Positions 18,960 through 30,806 are shown, counted from the stretch's first letter. The stretch: 64,000 bases of DNA from Simmondsia chinensis (GCA_018398585.1 JAGTTD010000013.1:7412492-7476491); one strand, 5' to 3'. The notes: generated by a model from the sequence alone, not told the origin. Program-made: numbers and translations.

Positions 18960-20376
18960 ATAAAACATTAATGAAACATCATGGTATATATTATTGCATA
19001 TTTTAAAATATACAAGTACGTCAAGGATAAATTATCAAACATCAAATTACATATGTTATAAAGTCCCTAAATTTAATATATAGAATTCATACTCATTGAG
19101 TTGAATCAACTCCTCAAAAATCACGTCCAAAAAGAAAAATCAGCAACACAAACATGAACATAAAGAATAATATAAACAACTCATGAAAACACACTTAACA
19201 GTCATTCTTCTTTGTCATGCCAATCAAACATTAAGAGAGAGATACCAATTAAACATGCGGGCAAGTGATAGACACCATACGATACTTCAAAAATAGTTTA
19301 TGTCTAATGCAACGCTTAAAAAATTTATTTTGATTAGTACAGTACATTTTTTACTTCTGCAAATATAGTGCCCCAAAAAAAAAAAAAAATACACATAAGG
19401 ATTGTTTGATAATTTATTAATTATTTTTTATATATAAAAGGGTGATTAATTCTTTCTCACTTGCAAGAAGGCAAGTGGCTTTCAAACCCCACATAAAATG
19501 CTAAAAAAATTAGTTCATGCCTAATTTGGTGCCGAAAATTTTATTAACACTATTACAATATTTTTCTTTTTAACTTAAATAAAAAATCCATTATAATGCT
19601 AAAAAATTCATATAAAACCAATTGAGTGTTTTTTTTAATCATCCTTCAAAATTTTTTTTAGCAGAATATTTTATATTTAGTTATATAGTTATTTATATCA
19701 ATGGTTTTTATTTTTTATCAATTGTGTTAATTTACTTTTCATACTTTTTAGTTATATAAACTTAGTCCTTGCGTTATATCAATTTCATCATTAAATAATA
19801 TATAGCAATGAATATTTTAATGGTTCAGTCTTCAGTTAGTTTGAATTAAGTCAACATGTGGGTTTGTATTAGATTACTTGGATTTTACATGGTTGTGCCA
19901 TTAAAAAGACATCATTAACTTAGCTTCATTTTAATCATTGAATAAATTGGCACAATTACAAGTATGATAATTAAATTGACACAATAGATAAAGCATATGA
20001 ATTTTGGTGTAAATTATTCTAAGATTTATTATTTCATTAAAAAAATATTTGTTTAGTTTTATTTATAATGTAATATTATTTTGATATATTGTTAAACAGA
20101 CAATTTGAATACATAAATTAATTACAAATAGAATTTCTCATTCGAAAGAAGATTTGTGTACATAGTTCATGTAGATATATAAACTGAATGTATAATATAT
20201 TAGTTTAAAATAATTATGCTATACCACAAACAACCAGAATAATTTGTGGTAAATTAATATAAATTAACTATTATTAATCGGTTTTATATAGTAGCGGGTT
20301 AGTGGAATTATTTACAGAGAATAATTTTCAGCGATAGATCGACTTTTATACAGAGTTTATTAGGTAGTTACTAAAA
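18960..20376. other. AT-rich intergenic DNA, no gene seen
   Basis: Low-complexity A and T runs (for example A14 at 19376-19389) and no coding signature on either strand. Bases 19270-19307 are an inverted near-match of 15831-15870. TGCTAAAAAA words near 19500 and 19596 recall 15517-15535. Confidence 0.45.
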
Positions 20377-21341
20377 TGTTGGTGAAATAGGTGAATGAGC
20401 GACCATAATATAACTCTTTTATTATAATGAAACTGATTTCGAGATTACTAGAACGATGAAAGAAACGACTTTAATAAGATTAATGAAAGAAACGACCGAA
20501 GAAATTGCCTTGCCATGGAGAATCTACCGTTCTAAGTTGTTTATGCCCCCACAGAGGTACAATGGGATGAACGACACTTCGACCCTCAGAGTTAACACGG
20601 CACCCACCTCAACAAGGGAGATGAGTTAGAGTACACCCTAACTTGCTCAGTAACGGATAAGAGAAGGGAAAACGGAAGCCGTGTAGAAGAAGGAGAATTT
20701 CTTTGAAGATTTCATATGTTAATTCTATATTTTACAAAATCCTAAAGGACCGTTTTATACAGTAAAATACTTGGAGGTTAAGTAAAAGATCATGGCAAAG
20801 AATCCGCCTTAAAAAAGAAAAGTGGAGGATATGGGAGAGCTTAAAAATCCGTTCATTTGTAGAAAAATCAGTTAAAGAAAGAGTAGGAAAAGACGTGGTC
20901 AAAACGCGTACTCGAGCTCGAGCTTGCAACCTTGAGCCTCAAGACTGGACTATGGACAACTCGTCAAGGTAGGATCCTTGAGGTTAATTAAAGAAGACAC
21001 CTTGAGCTTGAGCCAAAGGCCTTGAGTTCAACCCAACATCAAGAACTCATCATGAGTTTGTTGAATACAACTTAAACAAATAGAAATGTTATAAAAATAA
21101 AAGTCTGGGTTACAAAAAGTCCACAACATACCACACCACGATGTGCCGGCCAGCTCGGCGAGGTGGGGCCGGCCGCGCTCATGTATGGTTCATAAAAACC
21201 CACTCTAGACCCCCACAATAATTTACCAAATATAATAACAAGGGGGTATATAAACTAGACTTCCTCTTCTAGATTTTCTATGTGGGATTTGGGCAAAAAC
21301 ACAAACTCTAATATTGAAGCACACACCCCCAAATTCCAACA
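20377..21341 (-). repeat. 3' LTR of copia 2
   Basis: TGTTGGTGAAATAG ... TTCCAACA. On - the LTR begins TGTTGGAATTTGGGGG, directly after GTATGGGAT. It differs from the right LTR by many substitutions and small indels, indicating considerable age. Confidence 0.92.
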
Positions 21342-21997
21342 ATCCCATACATGATTCAATTTAGAGAAAGGAAGGAAATTAAGAATGTTACTAAGCAATG
21401 AGACCCACACTTTACGATGCTATTGTCTTTTGAACTTGAAACAACACCTAATGACTAAGCATGTCCCATAACCATCCATTGGTGAACAAGGTCTTGAACC
21501 ATGAGCAGTCATTGTAAGGAGCATACCTAACCTCTTCATGTGGTTCTCGAGGCTGAAATGATCTCTGCGATCAGGATGTATGAGGTCCCTCAAAAATAAT
21601 CCGAAACCTGGTATCGGAACTGCTCTAGAGGATAAGCCCATACTCTCAACAGGAGGACTTTCTACCCTCACAGTCCCCCGCAGATGAGTCCATCAAATAC
21701 GCTTCCCCGCACTACCAAAAAGGCTATGGACGTCATTAAGAGCCAAAGGCTAATTTTCACAACATAGGTAGTGGCGGTGTGTCCATCAGGTGCACTGCCC
21801 CACACCTCCACAAGGGCTATAGATAGTATTAAGAGCATTAAGCTCAACCTCTATCAAGGCAGATTCAGTAGATCCTGCAGCGACTCATACAGCATAAAAG
21901 GGAAGGGTTCGAGTGGCTATCACAAGTTTCCCAGCCTCTGACTTTGTTATACACACTGAACATTGAGGGTAACTCCCAAGACGGGTATCCGCCAGGA
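21342..21997 (-). other. 3' untranslated region of copia 2
   Basis: Lies between RNase H and the 3' LTR. An 83-codon frame at 21671-21420 has no family motif and I do not call it. Confidence 0.5.
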
Positions 21998-22589
21998 TTA
22001 GAACACACGTAGGGGCTTTAGACCCATTCTCTTAACTATTTCATTTACCAATTTCCTTGCAAGGCCTTTTGTAAGAGGATCTACAAAATTTTTTTTACTT
22101 CTCACAAATTTGAGTGAGATCACGTAGTTTGTGATCAAATTTCTCACGACACCATGCTTAAGGCAAATATGCCTCTGCTTGCCATTATAAACCTCACCTT
22201 GGGCAACTCGAATTGCTGCTCGTGAGTCACAGTGCAACGACACTGACGGGTTTCCCCCACAATGGAATGTCTCCTTAGCCATTCAGCTTCCAAACCGACC
22301 ATCTTAAGAGCAATAAATTCCTACTCCTCAGCCATTCAGCTTCCAAACCTGCCATCTTAAGAGCAATAAATTCCAACTCCATGGTCGATTTAGCAATACA
22401 GATTTGTTTAGATGATTTCCATGAAATGGAACAATTAGCAAGTACAAAAACATAGCCACTAGTAGAATGAATTTCATCACAATCAGACACCCAATTAGCA
22501 TTACAGTATCCCTCTAACACAGCAGGGTACCTTTTATAGTGTGAACCCCAAGTCATGGCATCTTTAAGATACCTTAACAGCCTTCTCAA
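21998..22589 (-). pseudogene. Copia 2 RNase H (broken)
   Basis: Degrades the RNA of the RNA-DNA hybrid in an intact element. The start is at [19 protein letters not shown] (22585), then [39 protein letters not shown], and the C-terminus SVSLHCDSRAAIRVAQGEVY with DPLTKGLARKLVNEIVKRM (22060). A 53-bp tandem duplication at 22277-22382 breaks the frame in the middle. Confidence 0.88.
22277..22382. repeat. 53-bp tandem duplication inside copia 2 RNase H
   Basis: The segment starting AGCCATTCAGCTTCCAAAC at 22277 is repeated at 22330 with three substitutions. Because 53 is not a multiple of three, it shifts the RNase H frame. It looks like a replication slip after insertion. Confidence 0.9.
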
Positions 22590-23500
22590 GACACTCCAGT
22601 GCTCATCACTAGGGTTATGGGTGTAACGGCTAAGTCTACTAACGGCATGAGCAATAAAAGGGCTGTGTAGTTCATTAAGAACATTATAGTACCAATTATC
22701 TTAGCGTATTCAGCTTGTGGTACGCCGTCTCCTGTGTTTCTCATCAAATGAACATTAGGGTCATATGGAGTTTTAGCAGGTGTGTCATCAAAGTGACCAA
22801 ACTTCCTTAATATTTTCTCCACGTACTGGGATTGACCCAAGGTCAAACCCTTAGGTGTTCTAGTAATTTTAGCCCCAATCTCACCTAGATCTTTCATATC
22901 AAAACATGTGCTCAGGAAAGACTTAGCATCATTTACAATTTTCACACTCGTTCCTAAAATAAGCATGCCAACAACAAACAAACAAATATCACACAGTCAT
23001 GATCAACATGTTTTAAATACACACAAGCACCACCACTGTTTACAACAAAATCATGCGTGACCAAAGTACAATCAAATATTTGATTCCGTTGTTTAGGAGC
23101 TTGTTTAAGTCCATACAAAGACTTTACAAGTTTACACATACTTTATGCTCCATTCCAGGAGCCTCAAACCCCTCGGGTTGTTCCATATAAATTTCTTTCT
23201 CGAGGGCACCATTTAAGAATGTGGTTTTTACGTCCATTTAATGTACTACGACGTTATGTATGAATGCTAGAGCTAACAGGGATCTCACAGTGGCAATCTT
23301 AGTTTCGAGAGAGTAAGTATCAAAGAAGTCTATTCCTTGTTTCGGGATGTACCATTTGTCCACCAGCTTGGCCTTGAACTGTTCTATGGACTAATTAGTC
23401 CTTGGTTTCTTTCTAAACAACCACTTACACCCTATAGGTTTGCATCCTCTAGGAATGTTCACTGAAACTCAAGTGTTACTGCTCGTCATAGAGTCAAGTT
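22590..23500 (-). pseudogene. Copia 2 reverse transcriptase (broken)
   Basis: Recognisable from KLVKSLYGLKQAPKQRNQIF (23135) and, in the next frame, ILGTSVKIVNDAKSFLSTCF (22965) and GLTLGQSQYVEKILRKFG (22860). Between them the position expected to encode the catalytic YVDD reads CLLLACLF in one frame and FVVGMLIL in the other, so codons for the metal-binding aspartates are deleted. Upstream, a stop-ridden stretch to about 23500 carries the RT start. Confidence 0.87.
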
Positions 23501-23679
23501 CATTATTTATGGCCTCTCTCAAAAACCGAAGCATCTACGGTTCTGGCCTCATCATAAATTTTGGGATCTTCCTCTAGCATAAATGCACTCACAACATGTT
23601 TATCAAAATCATGATGTTTAGACAAGAAAGCAATGAAGTTTGGTATAAAGGCAGTCTCAATTTGAGCCCTCTTACTTCT

Positions 23680-24730
23680 TCTAAGTTATTGAGCCTCGAG
23701 CTTAGGGGGCACATGACTAGATGGTGACGCAGATGCATTATGAACATGATCAGGTAATGAAGCATGCATAGATTTTTTCATGGGAAACTTATTCTCAAAG
23801 AATTCAACATCTCGAGATTCCATTATCCTACCGAACCCAGGGTTCGAGTCATTCAAAAGCATGAATCTATATGTAACATTGTTCATGGCATAACCAACAA
23901 AGATGAAATCTACAGTTTTAGGACCAATTTTGCTTCTTTTAAACTCAAGAATTTCTACTTTAGCTAGACAATCCACACTTTCAAGTATTTCAGGTTAGGT
24001 TCATACCCCTTCCCTAATTCATAAGGGGTTTTATCTAACTTTTTATGTGGATCCTTATTTAGTACATGACAAGCAGATAACATGGCTTTCCCCCGCAAGC
24101 TCGAGGGTAAGCCTGAGCTAATAAGCATGGAATTCATCATCTCCTTAAAGGTCCTATTTTTCCTCTATGCTATACCATTCTGTTGAGGTGTATAAGGGGC
24201 TGAGACCTCATGAATCATACCAAGTTTCTCAAAATATTTCTTCAAGAAGGTAGTATCCTACTCACCTCCTCTATCAGACTTAATCCTCTTGATCATATGG
24301 TTCAATTGGTTTTCAACCTCAGCTTTATAATTAAGAAACATTTCCTCAGCCTCGTCTTTAGTACTTAGGAGATACACCTGGTGAATCTTGAGTGGTCATG
24401 TACAAAAATGATATAATATCTATTACCACCTCTACTCATAGTGCTCTTAAAGTCACCAAGGTCAGAATGCGCTAGCTCGAGCAGGCTCGAAGTCCTTTTG
24501 ACTGATTTCTTAAATGATTTCTTTGGATGTTTGGCCTTGACACATGTTTCGCACTGATCAGGCTTGGTTAAATCACAATTAGGGATTAAACTCATTTTAT
24601 TAAGTTTCTTAACAGAATTAAAGTTTACAAGTCCAAATCTAGCATGCCACAAATCCAAAGACTCGACCATATGAGCAGAAAAAGAAGCATTCTCATTCAT
24701 AACACCAAGTACAAACAGACCACCATTACA
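23680..24730 (-). pseudogene. Copia 2 integrase (broken)
   Basis: The zinc-binding part reads LWHARFGLVN ... CETCVKAKHPKKSF (24640-24510), then LAHSDLGDF (first catalytic Asp), RYYIIFVHDHSRF, KSDRGGE (second Asp) and PQQNGIA followed by TAG where the catalytic Glu codon GAG is expected (near 24160). C-terminal pieces VDFIFVGYAMNNVTYRFMLL and IMESRDVEFFENKF lie at 23930-23810. Confidence 0.87.
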
Positions 24731-25110
24731 GAACCCTTTCCCGACGAAGTTGGTATTTTTAGTAAGAATTAACTTGTAAGACTCAAAAGTTAACTTAAAG
24801 GCTGCTTTGTTCAACAACGCACCTGAGACTAAATTCCTACACACATCAGGAACATGCAGCACGTTCAATAAACATAGAGTTTTTCGAGAGTTGAGTTTAA
24901 GGAGGACCATTCCCTTGCTTAGGCCAGGGACCGAACTGGAATTGCTCATGTACACCTTCTCCCCATTAGTGGCTTTCTCATATTTATGGAACATGTCCTT
25001 ATTAGTGCAGATGCACCTCATGGCACCAGTATCTACAACCCACTCAACCATATTCTCAACCAGATTTACCTCGGAGATCAAGGCAACAAACACGTCTCCT
25101 TCCTCGATGA
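24730..25110 (-). pseudogene. Copia 2 aspartic protease region
   Basis: VEWVVDTGAMRCICTNKDMF carries the active-site D-T-G, followed by VYMSNSSSVPGLSKG, LLNVLHVPDVCRNLVSGALL and VGKGFCNGGLF. This part of the frame is open and continuous with the integrase zinc-binding region. Confidence 0.87.
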
Positions 25111-25993
25111 GATTAGCCTGGGCCCTGTGTTTTATGTGCTTTCCAGTTCGAATCCCTTCCTACAGTTCCTTGAGGTATGGCCAGTCTTGTCACCAGTCCA
25201 GCACTATCCTCGTTCCTTTTTTGGCCATCATCAGCATTATCCATTGGCCTCTTTCCTTGAGATTCACCTCGCTTGCTGCTAGAGCCTTCCTCTCAAGCAT
25301 TGTACTTGCCCTTATTCCAAGACTTCATGAATTTTCCTTTCTTTCCGGCATTTCTTGATTCCACAAGGTTAGCTGCCGAGGAGGAGTGCTCAGAGGATTT
25401 CCCCTTAGCTTGTTTGCGATTCTAATCTTTCAAACTAATGTGGGAGATTAGTTCCTGTAAAGTCATGTCCTTCTTCTTGTGTTTTAAAGATTCTTTGCAA
25501 TATTCCCAAGCAGGAGGAATTTTTTCAATAAGACAGCTTTAAACGTTTCACAAAACTTCATGTCCTCATTCAAAATATTAGTGTATAAAGTTTTGTACTC
25601 ATAGATTTTGTTAAGAATAGCTTTTTCATCAACCTTGGTAAAAGCTAACCACTTACCGTATGCATATTTTTTAGCCGCGTTATCATGAGATCCATACATG
25701 TTTAACAATGCTTCCCGTATTTCTTCAGTGGTTTTCATATTAGCACAAATTTTATAAAGAGACGCTATCATATAATGGGGAAGCATTCCACTACAAGTAT
25801 GATTATCTTTCTCAAAATCCTTATTGGACCTTGGTGGGGCTTTATCATTAAACATAGTGTAATGAACCTTTATTTGGTCTAGGAAGAACTTCATCTGATC
25901 AGCCCACATCTTGTAGTTCTTCCCATCCAAGGGCTCAGTTTTTGACATACCAAGGATGATAAAGCCCACGCGAGTCATATTATGATTCCTCAT
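25110..25993 (-). pseudogene. Copia 2 gag (broken)
   Basis: Start chosen at ATG 25993 (MRNHNMTRVGFIILGMSKTE), just inside the 5' LTR. The UBN2-type core follows: PLDGKNYKMWADQMKFFLDQ, IREALLNMYGSHDNAAKKYA and KIYEYKTLYTNILNEDMKF (about 25930-25560), then a frameshift. The zinc knuckle near 25200-25150 reads CWTGDKTGHTSRNC: the second Cys of CCHC is Gly, and a stop lies just before it. Confidence 0.85.
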
Positions 25994-26012
25994 TATAACA
26001 AACGACTTACAT

Positions 26013-26967
26013 TGTTGGAGGTGAATGAGAGCCAAAAATGTAACTCTTTTATTAAAATGAAATTGATTTTGAGATTACAAGAATGATGAAAGAAATGACT
26101 TTAACAAGATTAATAGAAAGGAAAGAATTGACTGAAGAAATTGCCGTGCCATGGAGAATTCACTGCCCTAAGTAATTTATGCCTCCACAAAGGTACAATG
26201 GGATGAATGACACTCCAACCCCTAGGGTTAACATGGCACCCATCTCAGCAGTATACTCCAGGGAGATGGGTTGGAGTACGCCCTAACTTGCTTAGTAATG
26301 GATGAGAGAAGAGAAAACGGAAGCCATGAAGAAGGAGAATTTCTTTAAAGATTTCATATGTTAGTTTTATATTTCACAAAACCCTAATGGACCATTTTTA
26401 TAAAGTGAAATACATAGAGGTTAAGTAAAAGATCATGGCAAAGAATCCGCCTTAAACAAGGAAAGTGGCGGATATGGGAGAGCCTAAAAATCCGGTCAGT
26501 TATGGAAAAAATCAATTAAAGAAAGAGTAGGAACAGATGTGGTCAAAACGCTTACTCAAACTCGAGACTGGACTGTGGACAACCCGTCAGGGTAGCATCC
26601 TTGAGGTCAATTGAAGAAGACACCTCGAGCTCGAGCCAAAGGCCTCAAGTTCAACCCAACATCAAGACCTCATCACAAGTTTGTTTACGACAACTTAAAC
26701 AAACACAAAGGTTGTGAAAAATAAAAGGTTGGACAAGAAAAAGTCCACACCGCACCAAACCGAGATGCGCCGACTGGCTCAGCAAGGCAGGGCGGGGGTG
26801 CGTGTGTGTGGTTCACAAAAACCCACTCTAAACCCCTACAATACTTTACCAAGTACAATAACAAAGGGGTATATAAATTAGACTTTGCTCTTCTAGATTT
26901 TCTGTGTGAAATTAGGATAAAAGCACAAGACTTTAAAATTGAAGCACAATACCCCCAAATTCCAACA
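26013..26967 (-). repeat. 5' LTR of copia 2
   Basis: TGTTGGAGGTGAATGAG ... TTCCAACA on +. It lies at the gag end, so it is the 5' LTR. No standard initiator-tRNA primer site is recognisable at its inner edge. Confidence 0.92.
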
Positions 26968-27162
26968 TAAAGAACAATGTTGTAAGACGATCGAGTTGGG
27001 TAAGGTGTTGTAGCATTGCAAAAGAGTTTGACATGCGGTTACAAGTGTTTGAAAGTTTGCATTTTTTTTGATTGAGCTGTATATCAGTGTTTGTGGTTGG
27101 TTTGTTACATGTCGCTGTAGTGTATGTTTCTACTAAGTACTCAGTGAAAAGTTTCGTTTGGG
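26968..27162. other. Short intergenic stretch, nothing recognised
   Basis: Flank of copia 2. It includes one T-run and no coding motif. Confidence 0.4.
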
Positions 27163-27320
27163 CTCTGTTTAGCACACAAAATTGAAATTATGCTGTGGAA
27201 TTGTAATTCCAATTCCCTTTCTGATGAAATTGAAATTCTGATGGAATTGAAATTCCATTATTTTGTTCATCAAAGGAATTGGAGGTTAGATTATAATTCC
27301 ATAATGATTCGAGTCATCGC
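27163..27320. repeat. MITE-like half rich in GGAATTGNAATTCC words
   Basis: Begins near GGGCTCTGTTTAGCACACAA and contains repeated ACAAAATTGAAATTAT, GGAATTGTAATTCC and TTCCATTATTTTG words. A similar, inverted-looking segment at 29165-29345 ends AATACTCCAAACATG. The two may be the ends of one element separated by other DNA, or two related fragments. Confidence 0.35.
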
Positions 27321-27419
27321 TTGTTTTCTGTCAATCGAGTTGGAGTATCTTAAGTTTTAGTCATGTATGATCAAATTTTCATCAAAACAGTTCACATTGC
27401 GTTCTAGTTATAATGGTTG

Positions 27420-27850
27420 GAGCTATTCACTTTGAGTTCGAGGTATTTGAGTTTTGAGTCAAATTGGGTTGAGTATTGCGTCAGATCATTTGGTGTTCAA
27501 GTTATCTCCAATATTCGGTTAATCGAGCTCGATCTTTCGGGGATTTAGGTCTTAATCAATTGGGTTTGAATTGATTTAGGTTATTTTATATTGGAGTCAT
27601 CTTAGGTTTAGTTTGAGATTGGTTAGGTCGTTTTGGATTTGGGTTATATTGAATTTCAGATCGATTTGCTTGGGTCATTTCCACATCCACTCATCTTATT
27701 TACATTACATTCAAGTCAAGTAGTTTAATTTCTTGAATTTGAGTCATCTCATGTTTCAAATCAATCGGGTTAGGTCACTTCGGACTTTGAGTTTAATTTC
27801 GGCCGTTTCAAGTTTAAATCATTCGAGTTGGATGATTTCAAGGTTCGAGA
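27420..27850. repeat. Degenerate GGGTY/GAGTY repeat, second locus
   Basis: Dense words such as TTGGGTTGAGT, TTAATCGAGCTCG, GGTTAGGTCGTTTTGG and GAGTCATCTC without fixed period, similar in style to 8812-9472. A further short stretch lies at 29090-29165. Confidence 0.45.
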
Positions 27851-29164
27851 TTAGGAAGACTCGACAGCGAAACGCTCCCTAGGACCGAAGTATAAGAGAT
27901 TGGAGGATGAAGATGCAAGGAGGGGGAGAGAGAAGGTGGTGCGATGGAGAGAGGTAGGGTTCGGCAAGGGGTGGTTGGGACGGTCAAGCAAGGGCAATGG
28001 CGGATCTGGGTTTTAAGCAATGCGGGATCCATGTTAATTATAGAAGAATATGTTAAATACTAAACACACCTCGGACTACAAGCCAATTAATATAACGTCA
28101 CCATAAACTATTAGTCAAGATCAATGTAACCCTAGAATTTTTATTTTAATCAAAAGCACCCCTAAAACTATACCTTAAAATCATTTTAATAACCTAACTT
28201 ATTAATTTATTGAAGACATCTAACCAATCTTGATATCTGATATATTTATCGAATATCATGACAAAAAAACTAGTACATTATTAATTTAAGTAGCATAAAA
28301 TTATTTGTGTTGTATAGATTAAATATTTTTATCGTATATATTAAATATATAGATTAAATATACTCTTATGCTAAAAAAAATGAAATATATTCTAAATAGT
28401 CACTAATGCGCTAAAAAAACAAAGCCAAGGTTAACAAATTTGGAGACGAAAAATGGGAAGAACAGAGTAAGGAATTTGGAAATGGAAAATTAGGTAGAAA
28501 AGCTAAGCGTGAGATTCGAACAAGGGACTTGAGAGAAAGCATAACGCATGCGAACCATCGAACCATGGTCACAGTCAGTTATATATGTTAAATTTTAAAA
28601 TAATGTTGAGTTATTTAAAGGTCGGGTGAGAAAGCTGCGGTGTCCATACATCCCGGTACTCTGTACACAGATCCGCCACTGAGCAAGGGGGTGATGAAGC
28701 TGATGATTATGCTGCCATTAAAACCCAAGGTGATGATTGGAGAACCTTGATTGGTGGTTTGGGAGTGGTGGCGAGCTAGAGAGGAGGCGGAACAAAAATA
28801 GGGTTCCGCTGCTGCGCTGCTACTTGTTCGAGAGAGAGGAAAGATAAGGTTTTAATTTTAGTGTTTTAAAATTAATCTGATACCATGTGAATGGGATATT
28901 TGACATACCAAACTAGGCTGCCTTGTGTTGTATATATAGAAGAATGAATACATGATGAGGTAAAGCTAATCCAATCATGATTAAGTCAGATCGAAACAAC
29001 TAAATAAACAATGTATAAATTTGGCAAATCTAAATCTAAATGATTTAATATTATCTCTTGATTGATTCAAATTTTAGATTGTGTCTAAGTCTTTTGATTT
29101 TGAGTCATCTTGGGTTAGGTTAATCAAGCGAGGTAATTTTGGGTTTTAGGTCAATAGAGTTAAT
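27851..29164. other. Intergenic DNA with a possible tRNA-derived fragment
   Basis: A 64-codon frame on - (28032-27838) is proline- and serine-rich and has no family motif. On -, TGTTCGAATCTCACGC near 28510-28525 resembles a pol III B box, and a GGTTCGATGGTTCGCAT word lies upstream at about 28549-28565; this could be a SINE remnant, but no tail or duplication is visible. The rest is AT-rich and holds nothing I recognise. Confidence 0.3.
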
Positions 29165-29397
29165 TAGGAATTGTAATACCTTACCTCCATCCTAAGGAAT
29201 TGAAAATTATAATTTTTAGTTAAAATCCAATTCCATGGAATTGGATAGTGGAATCGTCATTTCAATTCCAGCAGGTGAATCAAATAACAAAATTGAAATT
29301 ATAAGCCCCAATTTCAGTCTCAACTCTAATTCAATACTCCAAACATGACTTTATTGTAATTTGCCATTTTATTTATCCATTTACCTACTCTATATTG
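29165..29397. repeat. Second MITE-like segment
   Basis: Contains CCAATTCCATGGAATTGGAT, TTTCAATTCCAGCAGG and ACAAAATTGAAATTATAAGC words and ends near CTCCAAACATG. It is related to 27163-27320. Confidence 0.35.
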
Positions 29398-29423
29398 ATA
29401 TATATATATATATATATATATAT
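29398..29423. repeat. (TA)n microsatellite
   Basis: About 26 bases of alternating AT. It lies close to the expected 3' end of the L1 element to the right and might be linked to its tail, but this is uncertain. Confidence 0.93.
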
Positions 29424-29592
29424 TTGATAATTGGACTTTCATTTATCAAAAAAAATTGTTCAAATGCCCAAACAATTAGATGGACATATCCAAAACAACA
29501 AAAAATGCAATCCATCTTGTACAAAATGTGGAAATGCATGAACATCAACACATTGTGAACCACAACCTATATACATAAATTAACAGCTTAAG

Positions 29593-30075
29593 TTACTGTA
29601 ACCAAGCAATCAAGGGGGAGCATCTTGAGACAGCATTCTTGGCAAGGGAATCAGTTAGTTGATTTGCTTCTCTCTTCTGATGTATGATGGAAACCCAAGT
29701 GAATTCTTTTCGAAGCATTTGAATTCTATTGATAGTGAAGTTCATCTTCCAAGGATATGTATCTAGGTTATTCACCCAGGAGACTGCATTTCTTGAGTCA
29801 GATTCGATTATCAGCCTGTGATTTTTGATGTCTTCGTGTTGCCAAGAATGTTCAAGGGCTAATCTTATGGCTTCAATGTCGGCAAAATTTGAATCTTTGA
29901 TCCCAATTAGAGCAGAGAACACACATAGAATGTTACTTTGCCAATCTCTAAGGACACCACCCACACCTGCATCTCCCGGCTTCCCTGTTGAAGATCCATC
30001 CACATTCCATTTTAGAGATCGAATTTCAGGGGGAGACCACATAATTTCAAATCTTAAGCTTTCGATTTCTTCCAT
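29593..30075 (-). pseudogene. L1-A ORF2 C-terminal RNase H domain
   Basis: An open frame with the plant L1 RNase H signature: SLKWNVDGSSTGKPGDAGVG, GVLRDWQSN, the catalytic Glu region NFADIEAIRLALEHSW, LIIESDSRNAVSWVN and VSIIHQKREANQLTDSLAKN. The metal-binding residues D (NVDGS), E (ADIEA) and D (ESDS) are present, as is the C-terminal Asp region. The domain is intact within itself but separated from the rest of ORF2 by the RTE insertion at 30082-30868. Confidence 0.9.
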
Positions 30076-30081
30076 TTTCGG

Positions 30082-30517
30082 TTACTATAAGACGGTAGTA
30101 AGACCGGCTATACTATATGGGGCAGAGTGTCGACCAATAAAACAAAATCAAACACAGAGGATGAAGGTGGCAGAGATGAGGATGCTACGATAGATGTGTG
30201 GCCACACAAGAAAGGATAGGATTAGGAATGATGTGATACGAGGTAAACTGGGTGTAGCCTCAATCGAGGATAAATTGAGGGAGCACCGCCTAAGATGGTT
30301 TGGACATGTTAGCAGAAGACCGACCTCAGCCCCAGTCAGGAGGTGTGAACAGCTCAACACAGCGATAAGCAGAAGAGGGAGGGGCAGACCAAAGAAGAGT
30401 TGGCTGGAGACGGTTCGTCAAGACCTAACCCACCTAAACCTAAGAGAGGAGATGGCCTCAGATAGGACACGTTGGAGGGCTGGTATTAGGGTAGCGGAGA
30501 TGGCAAGAGTAGAGTAG
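30082..30517 (+). pseudogene. RTE LINE 2 ORF C-terminus
   Basis: Reads VVRPAILYGAECRPIKQ, a stop where Trp is expected (30191-30193, TAG), then [58 protein letters not shown] and ends at TAG 30515-30517. Only about the last 145 codons of the polyprotein are present, so no RT catalytic region remains. Confidence 0.88.
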
Positions 30518-30790
30518 TGCGAGGAGTGGCTGGTTGTCTAAGATTCTTAGGCAAGCATAACCTCTAGTGTAGCACTTTTCGGCTAGCTTAGTTCCTAATC
30601 ATGCCCATTCTTCTTCTCCTTCTTCTTCTTCTTCTTCCTCCCCTTCTCCTTTTTCTCTCCTTCTTCTACTTTTGCCTCTATATACATATTATTAATTGGT
30701 GGTTTATCTGCAGGCACTCAGCTACTTCAGGTTGGGGGTCCCCGGAAACAGTCTCCTTTCCTGCTGGAAGGGGTAAGGCTGCGTACATCA

Positions 30791-30806
30791 CCCCCCCCCC
30801 CCCCCC
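30791..30806. repeat. C16 homopolymer in the RTE 2 tail
   Basis: A run of 16 C replaces the short CCGCC-type sequence found at the same place in RTE LINE 1 (near 17150 on +, reversed). Confidence 0.9.

Larger units (their letters stand above)
20377..26967 (-). mobile_element. Ty1-copia retrotransposon 2, complete but decayed
   Basis: Bounded by LTRs at 20377-21341 and 26013-26967, both starting TGTTGG and ending TTCCAACA. Flanking five-mers TAAAA and TAAAG match at four of five positions. The - strand holds gag, protease, integrase, RT and RNase H in copia order. Motifs resemble the Tork group. Catalytic sites are lost in integrase (Glu codon now TAG) and RT (the YVDD region is deleted and frameshifted), so this copy is inactive. 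Confidence 0.93.

Noticed and set aside
24807..25358. 183-codon frame on +
   Set aside because: Antisense shadow of copia 2 gag and protease.
28505..28570. tRNA gene
   Set aside because: A B-box-like word is present, but no cloverleaf can be built and there is no discriminator or anticodon arm.
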